DNA of 54,163 nucleotides from Prevotella sp. (GTDB lineage: Bacteria > Bacteroidota > Bacteroidia > Bacteroidales > Bacteroidaceae). Numbering within the stretch: position 1 is the first letter of the stretch; the number at the start of each line of letters is the position of its first letter. The position numbers and the translations under genes were made by a program. The stretch is from assembly GCA_017650905.1 (NCBI GenBank), contig JAGCDZ010000085.1, forward strand, positions 1 through 54,163, written 5' to 3'. The notes beneath the pieces are model-generated. The model saw only the letters and a list, made by a program, of their open reading frames with translations. It made no database searches and had not been told where the DNA came from. Positions 23,672 to 32,178 of the stretch are shown here, piece by piece.

Positions 23672-24589
23672 ATGGGGACAGACGACGTAAAACAACTTCA
23701 TGCGCAACTGCAAGAACTGCGCGAAGATTACGAGGCCCTGAAACATAATTTCGACATTATGTCGGATGGTTATCAGGAATCGCTTTTGCTTTATGACAAG
23801 TTGATGGAAACCTACCACGAACTGGAGGAGTCCAACAAGCAGTTGGATATTGCCCACCATCGCGCAGAAGAGGCCTCACGTATGAAGACTTACTTCATCC
23901 AGCAGATATCCCACGAAATCAGGACACCTCTCAACATCTTGAGTGGTTTTACGCAAGTGCTCACCATGCCAGACATGGAACTTGACAATGCCACGAAAGA
24001 AGAGGTGGCCAAGGGTATCGGCGACAATACTGAGCGCATCACGTCGCTGGTGAACAAGATGTTGGAACTGGCCGATGCCAAAAGCAGCGATGGACTGGAA
24101 CGCAACGATGATGTGCCGGCCGTACAGATTGCTGCACAGGCTGCCGATGAGAGCCGCATCACTCTGGCTTCTCACCTTACTTTCGACATCGACCTAGCTG
24201 AGGGTGCCGATATGGCTATGCTCCACACCAACCTGCATCAGGCCACTCGTGCCCTTTCGCTTCTTCTGGACAACGCCATGAAGTTCACCCATCCTGCCGA
24301 AGCGGCTGGTGGAGCCGCAGCTGTGAAGGAGAAAGCGCGTGTGATGTTACGGCTCTCTCTGACAGCAGAACAACAGATAGCCTTCGCCGTTGAGGATACA
24401 GGTATCGGAGTGCCCCCAGAGGAGGCCGAACATATCTTCGAAGAGTTCGTACAACTTGACGATTATTACGACGGAACCGGTATCGGCCTCACTGTAGCCC
24501 GCAGCATTGCCCGCCGTTTAGGAGGCGACATTGTGCTCGACACTGACTATACTAATGGGGCACGCTTTGTGTTCACTCTGCCAATATAA
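23672..24589 (+). CDS. soluble sensor histidine kinase
   Basis: A protein of 305 aa, no membrane segment. Residues ~5-70 form a charged coiled coil. HisKA has the phospho-acceptor His81 in 'FIQQISHEIRTPLN'. The ATPase domain has the N box 'LLLDNAMKFT', G1 'VEDTGIGVPPEEAEHIFEEF' and G2 'GTGIGLTVARSIARRLGG'. There is no PAS, GAF or receiver domain, and no response regulator next to it; the orphan regulator at 32978 lies 9 kb away. The input could be through the coiled coil or a partner protein. It lies directly after the sigma-barrel gene but has its own promoter. Confidence 0.92.
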   Translation: MGTDDVKQLHAQLQELREDYEALKHNFDIMSDGYQESLLLYDKLMETYHELEESNKQLDIAHHRAEEASRMKTYFIQQISHEIRTPLNILSGFTQVLTMPDMELDNATKEEVAKGIGDNTERITSLVNKMLELADAKSSDGLERNDDVPAVQIAAQAADESRITLASHLTFDIDLAEGADMAMLHTNLHQATRALSLLLDNAMKFTHPAEAAGGAAAVKEKARVMLRLSLTAEQQIAFAVEDTGIGVPPEEAEHIFEEFVQLDDYYDGTGIGLTVARSIARRLGGDIVLDTDYTNGARFVFTLPI

Positions 24590-24614
24590 TACCCGCCATT
24601 TTTATATAAAAGCG

Positions 24615-25160
24615 CTACTCCCACACTTTCCATTTGTCGATTTCCTGACGAAGGCGGCTGATGGCTTGTTCGCAATCTTCTGGATAAGTTAATGACTGCA
24701 CGAACCAGAGTTTGCGGTGTTGTACGAATTTGGCATAGTATCGACGGCCTGCGATTTCTCCGCTGTCCGTATGGAGCGAGCCAGAAAGAATGAAGTAATC
24801 GTCGCCTTTAATCTGCTGCGAGGCATGAAGATCTGAAGCATATTTCTGCATGGCCTGTTCAACGGTGAGCGAGTCAGGATTGGGCTCTACAAAGGCCGTC
24901 TGAACAATCTCGGTACTATCCTGCCAGAAACTGAAACGACAACAGCCTTTGTCCAACAGCGAGTCGTCTGTCTGCTCAAAGAACTTTGGATAAAGGACGG
25001 TGTAATCATAGTCGTCATCCTGATATGACATCATCTGTGTGAGCCTCATCGCCCGCTCCAGTTTCTGGGGTATGGTCTTGTCGTCCTCACGCTCATAGAG
25101 GGACACGATTGCCATGATGACGAGAAACACAATCACAGACAGGAAAAGAAATCTCTTCAT
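24615..25160 (-). CDS. membrane-anchored protein of unknown function, end of ECF operon
   Basis: A protein of 181 aa with one N-terminal hydrophobic anchor (MKRFLFLSVIVFLVIMAIVSLY) and a polar extracytoplasmic domain with paired Cys (KGCCRFSFW). No family recognised. It starts 2 nt after the barrel gene stop, so it belongs to the five-gene operon headed by the sigma factor at 29384. The position suggests an envelope role with the barrel protein. Confidence 0.65.
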   Translation of the reverse strand: MKRFLFLSVIVFLVIMAIVSLYEREDDKTIPQKLERAMRLTQMMSYQDDDYDYTVLYPKFFEQTDDSLLDKGCCRFSFWQDSTEIVQTAFVEPNPDSLTVEQAMQKYASDLHASQQIKGDDYFILSGSLHTDSGEIAGRRYYAKFVQHRKLWFVQSLTYPEDCEQAISRLRQEIDKWKVWE

Positions 25161-25162
25161 AG

Positions 25163-27370
25163 CTATTGTCCTTTGGTGATGCCTCCTACCACATCGTCGT
25201 TGTCGATGCTATGTTCTGCCTTCTTGACACTGGCCTTCAGAGAGCCAAAGCGCCATGTGACAGAGAGACTGAACGAGCGTCCGCGATTCCATGATGTCTG
25301 ATAGTCACGATAATCACCGTTCACGGTTTCAGCCTCAGATAACACGTATTTGTCGAAAGGCGTATTCATGCCGAATCGTACTGTCAGACGGTCATCCTTG
25401 AGGAAAGAACGCTGCAACGAGGCGTAATAGTCGAAATAGGAATACTGCATATAGTAGATTCCCGATGGGCTATGCCCGATTTTGCCATAGGCACTCAGAT
25501 TGAGTTTTAACTTCCAGGGCAATTGTTGCGAGAGGTTGACGTAATAGTTGTCTGACCATCCAAAAGTGCGATAGCCCAGATTGGGATTCTCATTGTGTTC
25601 ATAACGGAGGTTGTTGTTGATGACGAGCGTGGTCGCATCGAAAGGCTTCCATTGCACATATTGCTCTATCGAGAAACGACGATAGCGCAAGATATTGTCG
25701 TAGGTGTAATAGCGCACATCATTCTTGGCTGTCTGTATGGAACTGATACCGCCCGAACTGAAGTTATAGGCCGGTGCTATCTGCAGCGTCAGTTGCGGAA
25801 GGATATAGAAATAGATGAGGCTAATGCGCTGGGTGTGCGAGCTCGATAACTGCGGATTGCCCTGCTGAACGATAGTCGGCGATGTGACCACAGCAGGATT
25901 CAGATAGGAAATGCCTGGTCGGTTGATACTGGTGGTGTAGTTCAGTTTCAGCGACTGCGCGTCTGTGAGTTGATACTTTAGACTGGCCTGTGGCACCCAG
26001 TCACCCAAATGCTTGTCGAATGATTCGTGGCTGTCGTCAGGATAACTGCCCTTCATAAAACTGTATTCATAGCGTAGTCCGGCTCGCGCCGACCATTTCT
26101 CTTTATTATAGATGTAGTCTGCATAAGCTGCCAATACGCGGGTGGTATGGTAGAATTCATCGTTGGTCGTCATATCGATACCATAGAAATCCTGTGTGTT
26201 CTGGCTGTTGTTGTTGCGGTCGATGTACTTTGTTCCCACTTCCAACTGATGCCCCTTGCCCAAAGGGCGCAGCCAGTCGGCTTGCAGGGTATGTTCCGTA
26301 AACCGCTCACGCTCCTGTTGCAAAGACCATGTATAAGCAAAGGGCGCATTCACCAAGTCCGAATAAGTATTCTCCTGATCAGTATGCTGACGCGTCAGGG
26401 CGAGCATGTAAGAGAGAGTGAACCGCTCGCCCTTCCGACGCGTCTTATGTTCATAGTCTAATCGTCCGTTCCACGAGTGATGGCTATAGCCAGGCATCCA
26501 GTAGTGGTTGCCGAAGCTATAGAGGGTACTGCCGGCACCGTCATAGAATGCCGACTTACTGTCTCCCTGCACATTCAGTTTGTAGAAGTAGCCGCCAAAC
26601 GAGGCCGAGAGCAGATTCAGCGAGTCGATATCGTAGCTGGCATTGAGATTGGTGTAATGGATGCCACCGGGGTTGGTACCGTCAGAGTGGACTAATAGAC
26701 GGTTGCCCGTCTCGAGGAAGGTACGGTCTGTTTCCGTGATGCTCTCCGTCTCACGTTTCGCCATACCGCCATAGCCATAATCAACAGACATCAGCAACTT
26801 GCCCATCTGCCCTGTCAGTGAGGCGTAGAAGTTGGGATGATTCAGTGACGTATAGGTAGCAGACACCACACCCGTCATACCCTGCATCTTGGAACCATCG
26901 ACCATCACGATATTCAGGATGGCATCCACACCCTCTGCATCCTCACGTGCTCCTGGGTCGGTAATTACTTCGATGCGTTTCACCATCGAGGCGGGCATGG
27001 CTTTCAAAACTTCTTTTGCATTCTTGGTCAGGCTGGGGTCAAGGTGTCCATTCTTATAGATCTTGAAATTGCTGTTGCCTTTGACGAGAATATTATCCTG
27101 CCCGTCTACTGTTACCATCGGCACCTTGCGCAACATGTCCATCACGGTCAGTGTCTTCGATTCCTCATCGGTCTGCACATCGTAGCCTATACGGTCTATC
27201 TCCTGCTTGATAAGCTGCTTTTGCGCTTTGATAACGACACCTTCCAGTTCCTTGTTCCATGTGATGGAATCGTTCTGAACATTGGTTGAATCGCTCTGTG
27301 TTTGTGCTGTAGTTATCCCTACTCTCGTTGCCAGAAGCAGCGAGAGGAAAACAATCTTACTATATTTCAT
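25163..27370 (-). CDS. TonB-receptor-like outer-membrane beta-barrel protein
   Basis: A protein of 735 aa. The signal peptide ends GITTAQ; a plug-like domain (~30-165: 'ELEGVVIKAQKQLIKQEIDRIGYDV', 'MDMLRKVPMVTVDGQDNILVKGNSNFKIYKNGHL', 'PASMVKRIEVITDPGAREDAEGVDAILNIV') precedes a large barrel. This is the OMP_b-brl_3 type of Bacteroidetes, which resembles TonB receptors but lacks the CarboxypepD-like front domain here. Its ligand is unknown. It sits in an ECF sigma/anti-sigma operon, so its level is probably set by an envelope signal, or it may itself supply that signal. Confidence 0.85.
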   Translation of the reverse strand: MKYSKIVFLSLLLATRVGITTAQTQSDSTNVQNDSITWNKELEGVVIKAQKQLIKQEIDRIGYDVQTDEESKTLTVMDMLRKVPMVTVDGQDNILVKGNSNFKIYKNGHLDPSLTKNAKEVLKAMPASMVKRIEVITDPGAREDAEGVDAILNIVMVDGSKMQGMTGVVSATYTSLNHPNFYASLTGQMGKLLMSVDYGYGGMAKRETESITETDRTFLETGNRLLVHSDGTNPGGIHYTNLNASYDIDSLNLLSASFGGYFYKLNVQGDSKSAFYDGAGSTLYSFGNHYWMPGYSHHSWNGRLDYEHKTRRKGERFTLSYMLALTRQHTDQENTYSDLVNAPFAYTWSLQQERERFTEHTLQADWLRPLGKGHQLEVGTKYIDRNNNSQNTQDFYGIDMTTNDEFYHTTRVLAAYADYIYNKEKWSARAGLRYEYSFMKGSYPDDSHESFDKHLGDWVPQASLKYQLTDAQSLKLNYTTSINRPGISYLNPAVVTSPTIVQQGNPQLSSSHTQRISLIYFYILPQLTLQIAPAYNFSSGGISSIQTAKNDVRYYTYDNILRYRRFSIEQYVQWKPFDATTLVINNNLRYEHNENPNLGYRTFGWSDNYYVNLSQQLPWKLKLNLSAYGKIGHSPSGIYYMQYSYFDYYASLQRSFLKDDRLTVRFGMNTPFDKYVLSEAETVNGDYRDYQTSWNRGRSFSLSVTWRFGSLKASVKKAEHSIDNDDVVGGITKGQ

Positions 27371-27377
27371 TGGTGAT

Positions 27378-28271
27378 TTACTTATCTAACCTTTCAATGC
27401 TCATATTGAAAAGTTTCCGAATGAATTCGTCTGTGGTTTCTATATATAGTTTCAGAATCTCGGATTTTACAAGTTTCTTCTCCACTTCGTCCATTTTATC
27501 AACATTCTTGCAGAGTCCGTAAATCTGTGTGGCATAATAGCTGGCGGCTGCACCATCGGGGTTCTTCAGGAAGAGATTCTTGTAAGTATTGAATTTGCTG
27601 AGCCATGATTCGGAACTCATTTCACGATTGAGGAATACTGAGTCAACGCCAAACACTGAGTTCATATCGAATGGGAGTCCATTGCCAAAAGAGATACTCT
27701 GCCCATCCACATCGATTTCATTTCCGTTGATAATCACTCTACGGATGTTATTCCCACTTTGACGATATTTCTGCGTCGTCGCATATGTAATAGCCAGACG
27801 GACCTGTGTCTTCTTATCTTTCTCAGCCCACTCTATGGCGTATGCATAACGATATTTTTTCTCGGGATCGTCCTTGTCGAGGAAGCAGGCATAGATATAA
27901 TCAGAGCCCTTTATCTTGCCAATAGCCACCGACTGGGATTTGCCGTCGCCAACGGCCAAAGACATGTAATCGCTTCCGGGATGACTGACCGTCCTATATT
28001 GATAGGCGGCCTCCTTGTCTTTCTCGAAAGCCTTCTGGACGGCTTTGATACGAGTAAGACCAGTGGGGCTTGACACCACAAAGTCATAGACATCTGCCTG
28101 AGCCGTTTTCTTGCCTGTCTCAGGGTCACGCTCCAAGGAGTGTTGAGTCTTTATTTCAACATTCTTTTCATTCAGCAGTGCTTCGAATGCTTTCTCGATG
28201 TTCTGCTGTGCCATCAAAGCTGAGGGCAGTGCCATCAGCATGGCGGTTAGGATCATGTTTTTACTCTTCAT
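27378..28271 (-). CDS. exported protein of unknown function in ECF operon
   Basis: A protein of 297 aa; the signal peptide ends PSALMAQQ. The N-terminal part 'IEKAFEALLNEKNVEIKTQHSLERDPETGKK' resembles the opening of DUF6108-like Bacteroidetes periplasmic proteins that accompany sigma factors, but I am not sure of the family. The middle holds 'YRTVSHPGSDYMSLAVGDGKSQSVAIGKIKGSDYIYACFLD'. The C-terminus is helical and charged. It overlaps the anti-sigma gene by 11 nt and is followed by the barrel gene after 7 nt. Confidence 0.65.
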   Translation of the reverse strand: MKSKNMILTAMLMALPSALMAQQNIEKAFEALLNEKNVEIKTQHSLERDPETGKKTAQADVYDFVVSSPTGLTRIKAVQKAFEKDKEAAYQYRTVSHPGSDYMSLAVGDGKSQSVAIGKIKGSDYIYACFLDKDDPEKKYRYAYAIEWAEKDKKTQVRLAITYATTQKYRQSGNNIRRVIINGNEIDVDGQSISFGNGLPFDMNSVFGVDSVFLNREMSSESWLSKFNTYKNLFLKNPDGAAASYYATQIYGLCKNVDKMDEVEKKLVKSEILKLYIETTDEFIRKLFNMSIERLDK

Positions 28272-28893
28272 ATGCTATAAATTCTGTTTGTTCATTAATA
28301 TATATAATGGTACCATCTTCTTGCATCACGGGAATATAGCCGTAGGCAGCCAACTGGGCCTCAATGATTTCCTGCTGGGCCTGCTCTATCTCTCGTTCCA
28401 CCTCCATCCGTTCCTGCTCTGCCTGAGCCATCAGCGCGTAAGCCTTGTCGTAGTCGTGGATAGTGGGTTCCAACTTGCGGAAACGTCTCTTCTTGGATTG
28501 AACAGGCTGGACTTCGATTTTGCGTAGGGAGGCCGTATCAGATGATAACTCCTTTGCTTGTTCTTTTGGCTGTTGTGCCTTAATCGTGTCTGATTGTGCT
28601 ATTAGCGGCTTTGTCTGGGGCTCCTCCCTTTGCAGCCACTGAGTCGTAGCAAACAGAATGACAATGCCAGCCACAGCTGCAGCCACACTCCAACCAATCC
28701 ACTTATGCTTGGGTTTGGCTGATGGCTTCATCGACTCTATCTCTTGGAACAGCTGCCGATAGTCCTCCCATTCCTGAGGTATGTCTTTACCTCGGAAGTA
28801 TCTGGCAAGGATATCTTCTTCCTCCAACGTCGATGTGCCCGCCATATATTTGTCGAGCAACTGACTGATGTATGCCTTGGTGTACTGTATCAT
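28261..28893 (-). CDS. probable single-pass anti-sigma factor
   Basis: A protein of 210 aa. The N-terminal ~60 residues are a small helical zinc-finger-less anti-sigma-like domain ('ISQLLDKYMAGTSTLEEEDILARYFRG'). One membrane helix follows at ~68-85 (WSVAAAVAGIVILFATTQWL). The periplasmic part contains a Glu/Gln-rich coiled coil ('MAQAEQERMEVEREIEQAQQEIIEAQ'). It overlaps the sigma gene by 4 nt (ATGA), the usual sigma/anti-sigma coupling. It lacks the FecR domain common in Bacteroidetes anti-sigmas. Confidence 0.72.
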   Translation of the reverse strand: MIQYTKAYISQLLDKYMAGTSTLEEEDILARYFRGKDIPQEWEDYRQLFQEIESMKPSAKPKHKWIGWSVAAAVAGIVILFATTQWLQREEPQTKPLIAQSDTIKAQQPKEQAKELSSDTASLRKIEVQPVQSKKRRFRKLEPTIHDYDKAYALMAQAEQERMEVEREIEQAQQEIIEAQLAAYGYIPVMQEDGTIIYINEQTEFIAYEE

Positions 28894-29384
28894 ATCTTTT
28901 TCCTACGTTTTATTTCTTCCAATAATGTTCGTCTTGCCCTTGCTAAGAGTGTGCTGACGGATGTGATCTCTATGCCCAATAGTCGGGCTATCTCTTCGTG
29001 ACTTCGCCGCTCCACCTGTCGCATATATAATAACGTGCGTTGTGTGGTAGGCAGTTGTTGCAGGCGGTTCATAAGCCATTGTTCGTCCTCCTTTATCTCC
29101 AATATGTCGTGAGGACTGGTATTGATGCTGACCGTTATTGCCTCGTTGAGCGCCTCTGGTGTTCGTCGCCTCTGGTGATTCCTCAGCAGATGTTTTGCCA
29201 TCAGTGCTGTGAGTGCCTCCACAGAGTCGTAGCGGTCCAGTTCGTCGTGCATCTGCCACAAGTGAAGCATCACATCCTGTGCGATGTCCTCTGCTTCGTC
29301 TTTGCCCGCCCCATAGTGTATGCTCACGTCTAGAGCCTTATTCCGCCACGTGCGGGCCATACGTTCAAATGCATTTCTATCCAT
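28890..29384 (-). CDS. ECF RNA polymerase sigma factor
   Basis: A protein of 164 aa. Region 2 'DEAEDIAQDVMLHLWQMHDELDRYDSVEALTALMAKHLLRNH' and region 4 'LPTTQRTLLYMRQVERRSHEEIARLLGIEITSVSTLLARARRTLLEEIKR' are intact and of normal length. It heads a five-gene operon (sigma, anti-sigma, exported unknown, barrel, anchored unknown). The leader is ~110 nt and contains one arm of a 13-bp inverted repeat whose other arm covers the -7 box. Confidence 0.93.
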   Translation of the reverse strand: MDRNAFERMARTWRNKALDVSIHYGAGKDEAEDIAQDVMLHLWQMHDELDRYDSVEALTALMAKHLLRNHQRRRTPEALNEAITVSINTSPHDILEIKEDEQWLMNRLQQLPTTQRTLLYMRQVERRSHEEIARLLGIEITSVSTLLARARRTLLEEIKRRKKI

Positions 29385-29473
29385 CTATTTGTTTCGCGCT
29401 ACATCTATTAGACACATCAAACTGTCAAAACCAAACAAGCTTTAGCATAACTTAACTTTTCTCTGAAAATAAA

Positions 29474-29518
29474 AATCTCTTCATACTTGCTTTTTTGCTG
29501 CAAAGGTATGAAGAGATT
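29474..29518. promoter_or_regulatory. ECF operon promoter inside a 13-bp inverted repeat
   Basis: AATCTCTTCATAC (29474-29486) and GTATGAAGAGATT (29506-29518) are perfectly complementary, and an inner TTGC/GCAA extends the pairing. The minus-strand -7 box TACCTTTG (29508-29501) overlaps the right arm. It could be an operator, or a hairpin terminator for the gene ending at 29589. Confidence 0.55.
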
Positions 29519-29588
29519 CTATTTAAGGCAAATATATTGCCTGACATTTGTCTGACAATTTGCTGACAGATGCCTAACTATTTGATTT

Positions 29589-30284
29589 TCAGTCGAGTTC
29601 TTTGGCTTTCAGTTCGTAGGCTTTTCCTCTGTCCACTTCGATTTTCAGGTCCGAATGTTGCTCGATGATGGGCTTCAGCCTACGGATGAGGGTGTAGAGC
29701 GTCTCGCTGGCATCCTCTTTCTTGGGCCAAAGGGCCTCACAGATCTCGGTCTTCGAGAGCGTATGGTTGGGCGCTTGGAAGAACAGTTCCATCAGTTGAT
29801 GCTGCATAGGTGTGAGTTTCACGTGTTGACCTTCTGCATCGAAGAAACGTGCTTCTGATTCGGAATAGCGCAGACCGCCATAATGAGACAAGCCTGCCGA
29901 TAGTGGCATTTCCTGTTTGCGCCGGTAGAGGCAGAATACAGCCCAGAGCATCGCCAATGTCCAAAGCGCTAAGGCTGGCCGTTGTTCTGACATCGAGAAG
30001 ATAGTCGCTGTTGCGCATTTGGCTTCACAGCGGAAGCCCTTTTGTCGTGTATCGACTGCCAACATCGCATGACCACGCAACCGTTCTAATTGAAGATGGC
30101 TGTTGAACACTCGGATGGTGTCGGCACTGATTACGTCGCTCTGCTGTTCGTCGAGGGCCAATGCCAATGCCTGATTCATATCGTTCTCAACCAAACGCTC
30201 CGTTGCACGATAGCTGCTGAAACTCGTCAGTCCCGATGCTGCTATCAGCGCAAAGAATACAATGACTGCATATTTCTGTTTCAT
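29589..30284 (-). CDS. membrane-bound winged-helix transcriptional regulator
   Basis: A protein of 231 aa from ATG 30284; a longer frame to 30308 would begin within the promoter box. TM1 ~5-22 (YAVIVFFALIAASGL), a ~75-residue periplasmic segment with 'CEAKCATATIF', TM2 ~102-118 (ALALWTLAMLWAVFCLY), then a cytoplasmic OmpR/ToxR-type winged helix (~135-231: 'HVKLTPMQHQLMELFFQAPNHTLSKTEICEALWPKKEDASETLYTLIRRLKPII'). The DNA-binding domain lies after the membrane segments, opposite to ToxR or CadC. It would link a periplasmic signal directly to transcription. Its target may be the adjacent ECF operon, which is only inference. Confidence 0.82.
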   Translation of the reverse strand: MKQKYAVIVFFALIAASGLTSFSSYRATERLVENDMNQALALALDEQQSDVISADTIRVFNSHLQLERLRGHAMLAVDTRQKGFRCEAKCATATIFSMSEQRPALALWTLAMLWAVFCLYRRKQEMPLSAGLSHYGGLRYSESEARFFDAEGQHVKLTPMQHQLMELFFQAPNHTLSKTEICEALWPKKEDASETLYTLIRRLKPIIEQHSDLKIEVDRGKAYELKAKELD

Positions 30285-30305
30285 ATCTTCTGTCAATTTT
30301 GGCTG

Positions 30306-30313
30306 CAAAGATA
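30306..30313 (-). promoter_or_regulatory. -7 box of the membrane winged-helix regulator (TATCTTTG)
   Basis: Minus-strand TAnnTTTG; it sets the start at ATG 30284. A 7/8-bp repeat (30319-30357) lies where the -33 element should be. Confidence 0.6.
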
Positions 30314-30318
30314 AATAA

Positions 30319-30357
30319 TAAAAATGAAAAATGAAGAAATGACGAAGTGAAAATCAG
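30319..30357. repeat. 7/8-bp degenerate tandem repeat (AAAATGA)
   Basis: AAAATGAA, AAATGAAG, AAATGACG, AAGTGAAA: decaying units between the divergent promoters of the winged-helix regulator and sodB. Confidence 0.5.
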
Positions 30358-30363
30358 TAAAGA

Positions 30364-30395
30364 TTTGGATTATTAGTGATTTTTAATTATCTTTG
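30364..30395 (+). promoter_or_regulatory. sodB promoter
   Basis: TTTG at 30364-30367 and TATCTTTG at 30388-30395, 20 nt apart. The predicted leader is ~23 nt. Confidence 0.7.
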
Positions 30396-30422
30396 CATCA
30401 GTAAAACCAAAAGAATCATTTT

Positions 30423-31004
30423 ATGGGAAAATTCAATTTGATGGCGCTGCCGTATGCGCCGGAGGCTTTAGAGCCAGTGATTAGCAAAGAGACGATCGGT
30501 TTCCATCACGGAAAACATTTGGCTGGGTATGTGAATAATCTGAATGCCCTGTTGGAGGGTAGTCCGTTACAAGATCTTCCGTTGGAGGAGATTGTATTGA
30601 AAGCGGAGGGTGGTGTGCTCAATAATGCAGGCCAGATTCTGAACCATAACCTGTACTTTGGACAGTTCTGTGCACCCAAGGCAGACAATCAGCCTATTGG
30701 CAAACTTGCTGAGGCTATCGTTCGTGATTTCGGCTCATTCGAAGCGTTCAAGGAAGAGTTTCAGAAGAAGGGTGCCACGCTCTTCGGCTCAGGTTGGGTA
30801 TGGCTTTCTGCTGATAAGGATGGTAAACTCGTTATCACGCAGGAAACGAATGCTGCCAACCCCATTCAGCGTGGGTTGAAGCCTTTACTGACGTTTGATG
30901 TCTGGGAGCATGCTTACTATCTGGATTATCAGAATCGCCGCCCCGATCACCTCGCTGCCCTCTGGCAGATTATCAACTGGGAGGTTATCGAACAGCGTTA
31001 TTAA
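30423..31004 (+). CDS. sodB: superoxide dismutase (Fe/Mn)
   Basis: A cytoplasmic protein of 193 aa; dismutates superoxide. Metal ligands are visible in 'GFHHGKHLAGYVNNLN', 'NHNLYFGQF' and 'FDVWEHAYYLDYQNRRPDHL' (Asp and His). 'LFGSGWVWL' is the standard core. Whether Fe, Mn or either is used cannot be told from sequence alone; Bacteroidetes enzymes are often cambialistic. It is monocistronic and convergent with the MGMT-like gene (4-nt overlap of stops). Confidence 0.95.
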   Translation: MGKFNLMALPYAPEALEPVISKETIGFHHGKHLAGYVNNLNALLEGSPLQDLPLEEIVLKAEGGVLNNAGQILNHNLYFGQFCAPKADNQPIGKLAEAIVRDFGSFEAFKEEFQKKGATLFGSGWVWLSADKDGKLVITQETNAANPIQRGLKPLLTFDVWEHAYYLDYQNRRPDHLAALWQIINWEVIEQRY

Positions 31005-31339
31005 AGAATATCTGGTTCCCAAAGGTGCTGCTGCATATCCACGTGGCCGTTGGGTTTGAAGGTGACGCCTTCGGATTCTAAAAGCGGGCGTTGGCGACTC
31101 CAGCCAGGGGCAGTACGGCCAGCATTGTTCACGACGCGATGACAGGGGAGCAATTCGGCTCCAGGCGTATAGCGCAGGGTGCGGCCCACCATCCGTGAGT
31201 GGCTTGGCCAGCCTGCCAATGCAGCAATATAGCCATAAGTTGTAACATAGCCACGAGGAATCTGGCTGACGATGTTCAGTACATCGTCTTTGAACATACG
31301 CGCTTGCTCTGGCGTCATTTTATCGGGATAGTCTTTCAT
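31001..31339 (-). CDS. O6-alkylguanine-DNA alkyltransferase-type (MGMT) protein
   Basis: A protein of 112 aa containing only the MGMT DNA-binding/active-site domain: 'VLNIVSQIPRGYVTTYGYIAALAGWPSHSRMVGRTLR' (helix-turn-helix) and 'LLPCHRVVNNAGRTAPGW' with the acceptor Cys66. Because the Cys is kept, it is not an Atl1-type protein with Trp. ATG 31339 overlaps the upstream stop in ATGA, so it is translationally coupled to the AlkD-like gene, which supports a role in alkylation repair. Confidence 0.88.
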   Translation of the reverse strand: MKDYPDKMTPEQARMFKDDVLNIVSQIPRGYVTTYGYIAALAGWPSHSRMVGRTLRYTPGAELLPCHRVVNNAGRTAPGWSRQRPLLESEGVTFKPNGHVDMQQHLWEPDIL

Positions 31340-32106
31340 TTGCTCATCCACTCCTTGCGCTCGCTGTCGGGCATCTTTTCGATGGCATAGCGGAGCATAG
31401 TACGGGGCATCTCGTGGGCGTGCTGGCGGAGGAAGTCACGAAGCAGATCCATAGAACATCTTTTGCCCATTTCACGGAGCATCCAGCCAACAGCCTTGTG
31501 CATAAGATCATGAGAATGGTGAAGGTGGATCTCGGCATAGCGAAGACACCATGAGGGGTCGCCCATCTGCGAGGTCTTCCAAGAACAGACAATGCTCATG
31601 CGTTGCTTCCAGAGATTGTTGCTGGCAGCGAGGTCGTCGAGTAACTTTATCTTATAATCCTTGTCGCCCAAGTTTGAGGGCAGGAGCAGCCAATGGCCGA
31701 GAATCTTATGCACGGAGAGATCAACCAAATCCCAATTGTTTGCCTGTTCGGCATATTGCAGATACATCGTTACAATCTCATCTCGTTTAATGATAGCCTC
31801 AGCATTGTTTTCTAATCGCTTTGTCGCCAGCTTTTCAAACTTTGCCACGAGAATCAGGAAACCACAGAGCCTCACTTCGTGCCAACGGTTCATCAGCAGC
31901 GTAGGCACTTCGTTTAGCGGGAAGTCCGAACCAGCAGCCTTGACCACCTCTCTCGTCTGCGGCACCTTCAGCCCCAGGAACTCGTCGCCATAGCCATATT
32001 CACCAGGGCCCGTCTTGAAGAAACCCATGAGTATCTTTCGTTGCTCATCGTTTTGCGACGACTCCATGTATTCAATAATCTGCTGAGCGTTCGTATTTTT
32101 AGCCAT
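31336..32106 (-). CDS. DNA alkylation repair protein, AlkD-like
   Basis: A protein of 256 aa from ATG 32106, downstream of the -7 box at 32126-32133; the longer frame to 32247 starts outside the transcript. It is all-helical HEAT-like: 'FFKTGPGEYGYGDEFLGLKVPQTREVVKAAG', 'NNWDLVDLSVHKILGHWLL', 'MHKAVGWMLREMGKRC' are typical of the AlkD/DUF (alkylation repair) family. AlkD glycosylases remove bulky or cationic N3/N7-alkyl purines. It is paired with the MGMT-like gene. Confidence 0.9.
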   Translation of the reverse strand: MAKNTNAQQIIEYMESSQNDEQRKILMGFFKTGPGEYGYGDEFLGLKVPQTREVVKAAGSDFPLNEVPTLLMNRWHEVRLCGFLILVAKFEKLATKRLENNAEAIIKRDEIVTMYLQYAEQANNWDLVDLSVHKILGHWLLLPSNLGDKDYKIKLLDDLAASNNLWKQRMSIVCSWKTSQMGDPSWCLRYAEIHLHHSHDLMHKAVGWMLREMGKRCSMDLLRDFLRQHAHEMPRTMLRYAIEKMPDSERKEWMSK

Positions 32107-32125
32107 AAAAACCTTCTTTTGGCTA

Positions 32126-32133
32126 CAAAGATA
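32126..32133 (-). promoter_or_regulatory. -7 box of the alkylation-repair operon (TATCTTTG)
   Basis: Minus-strand TAnnTTTG 20 nt before ATG 32106. Confidence 0.6.
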
Positions 32134-32178
32134 GTGTTTTTTCCTGAATAAGTAGCTAATGAATCGGTTCTTTTTGCA

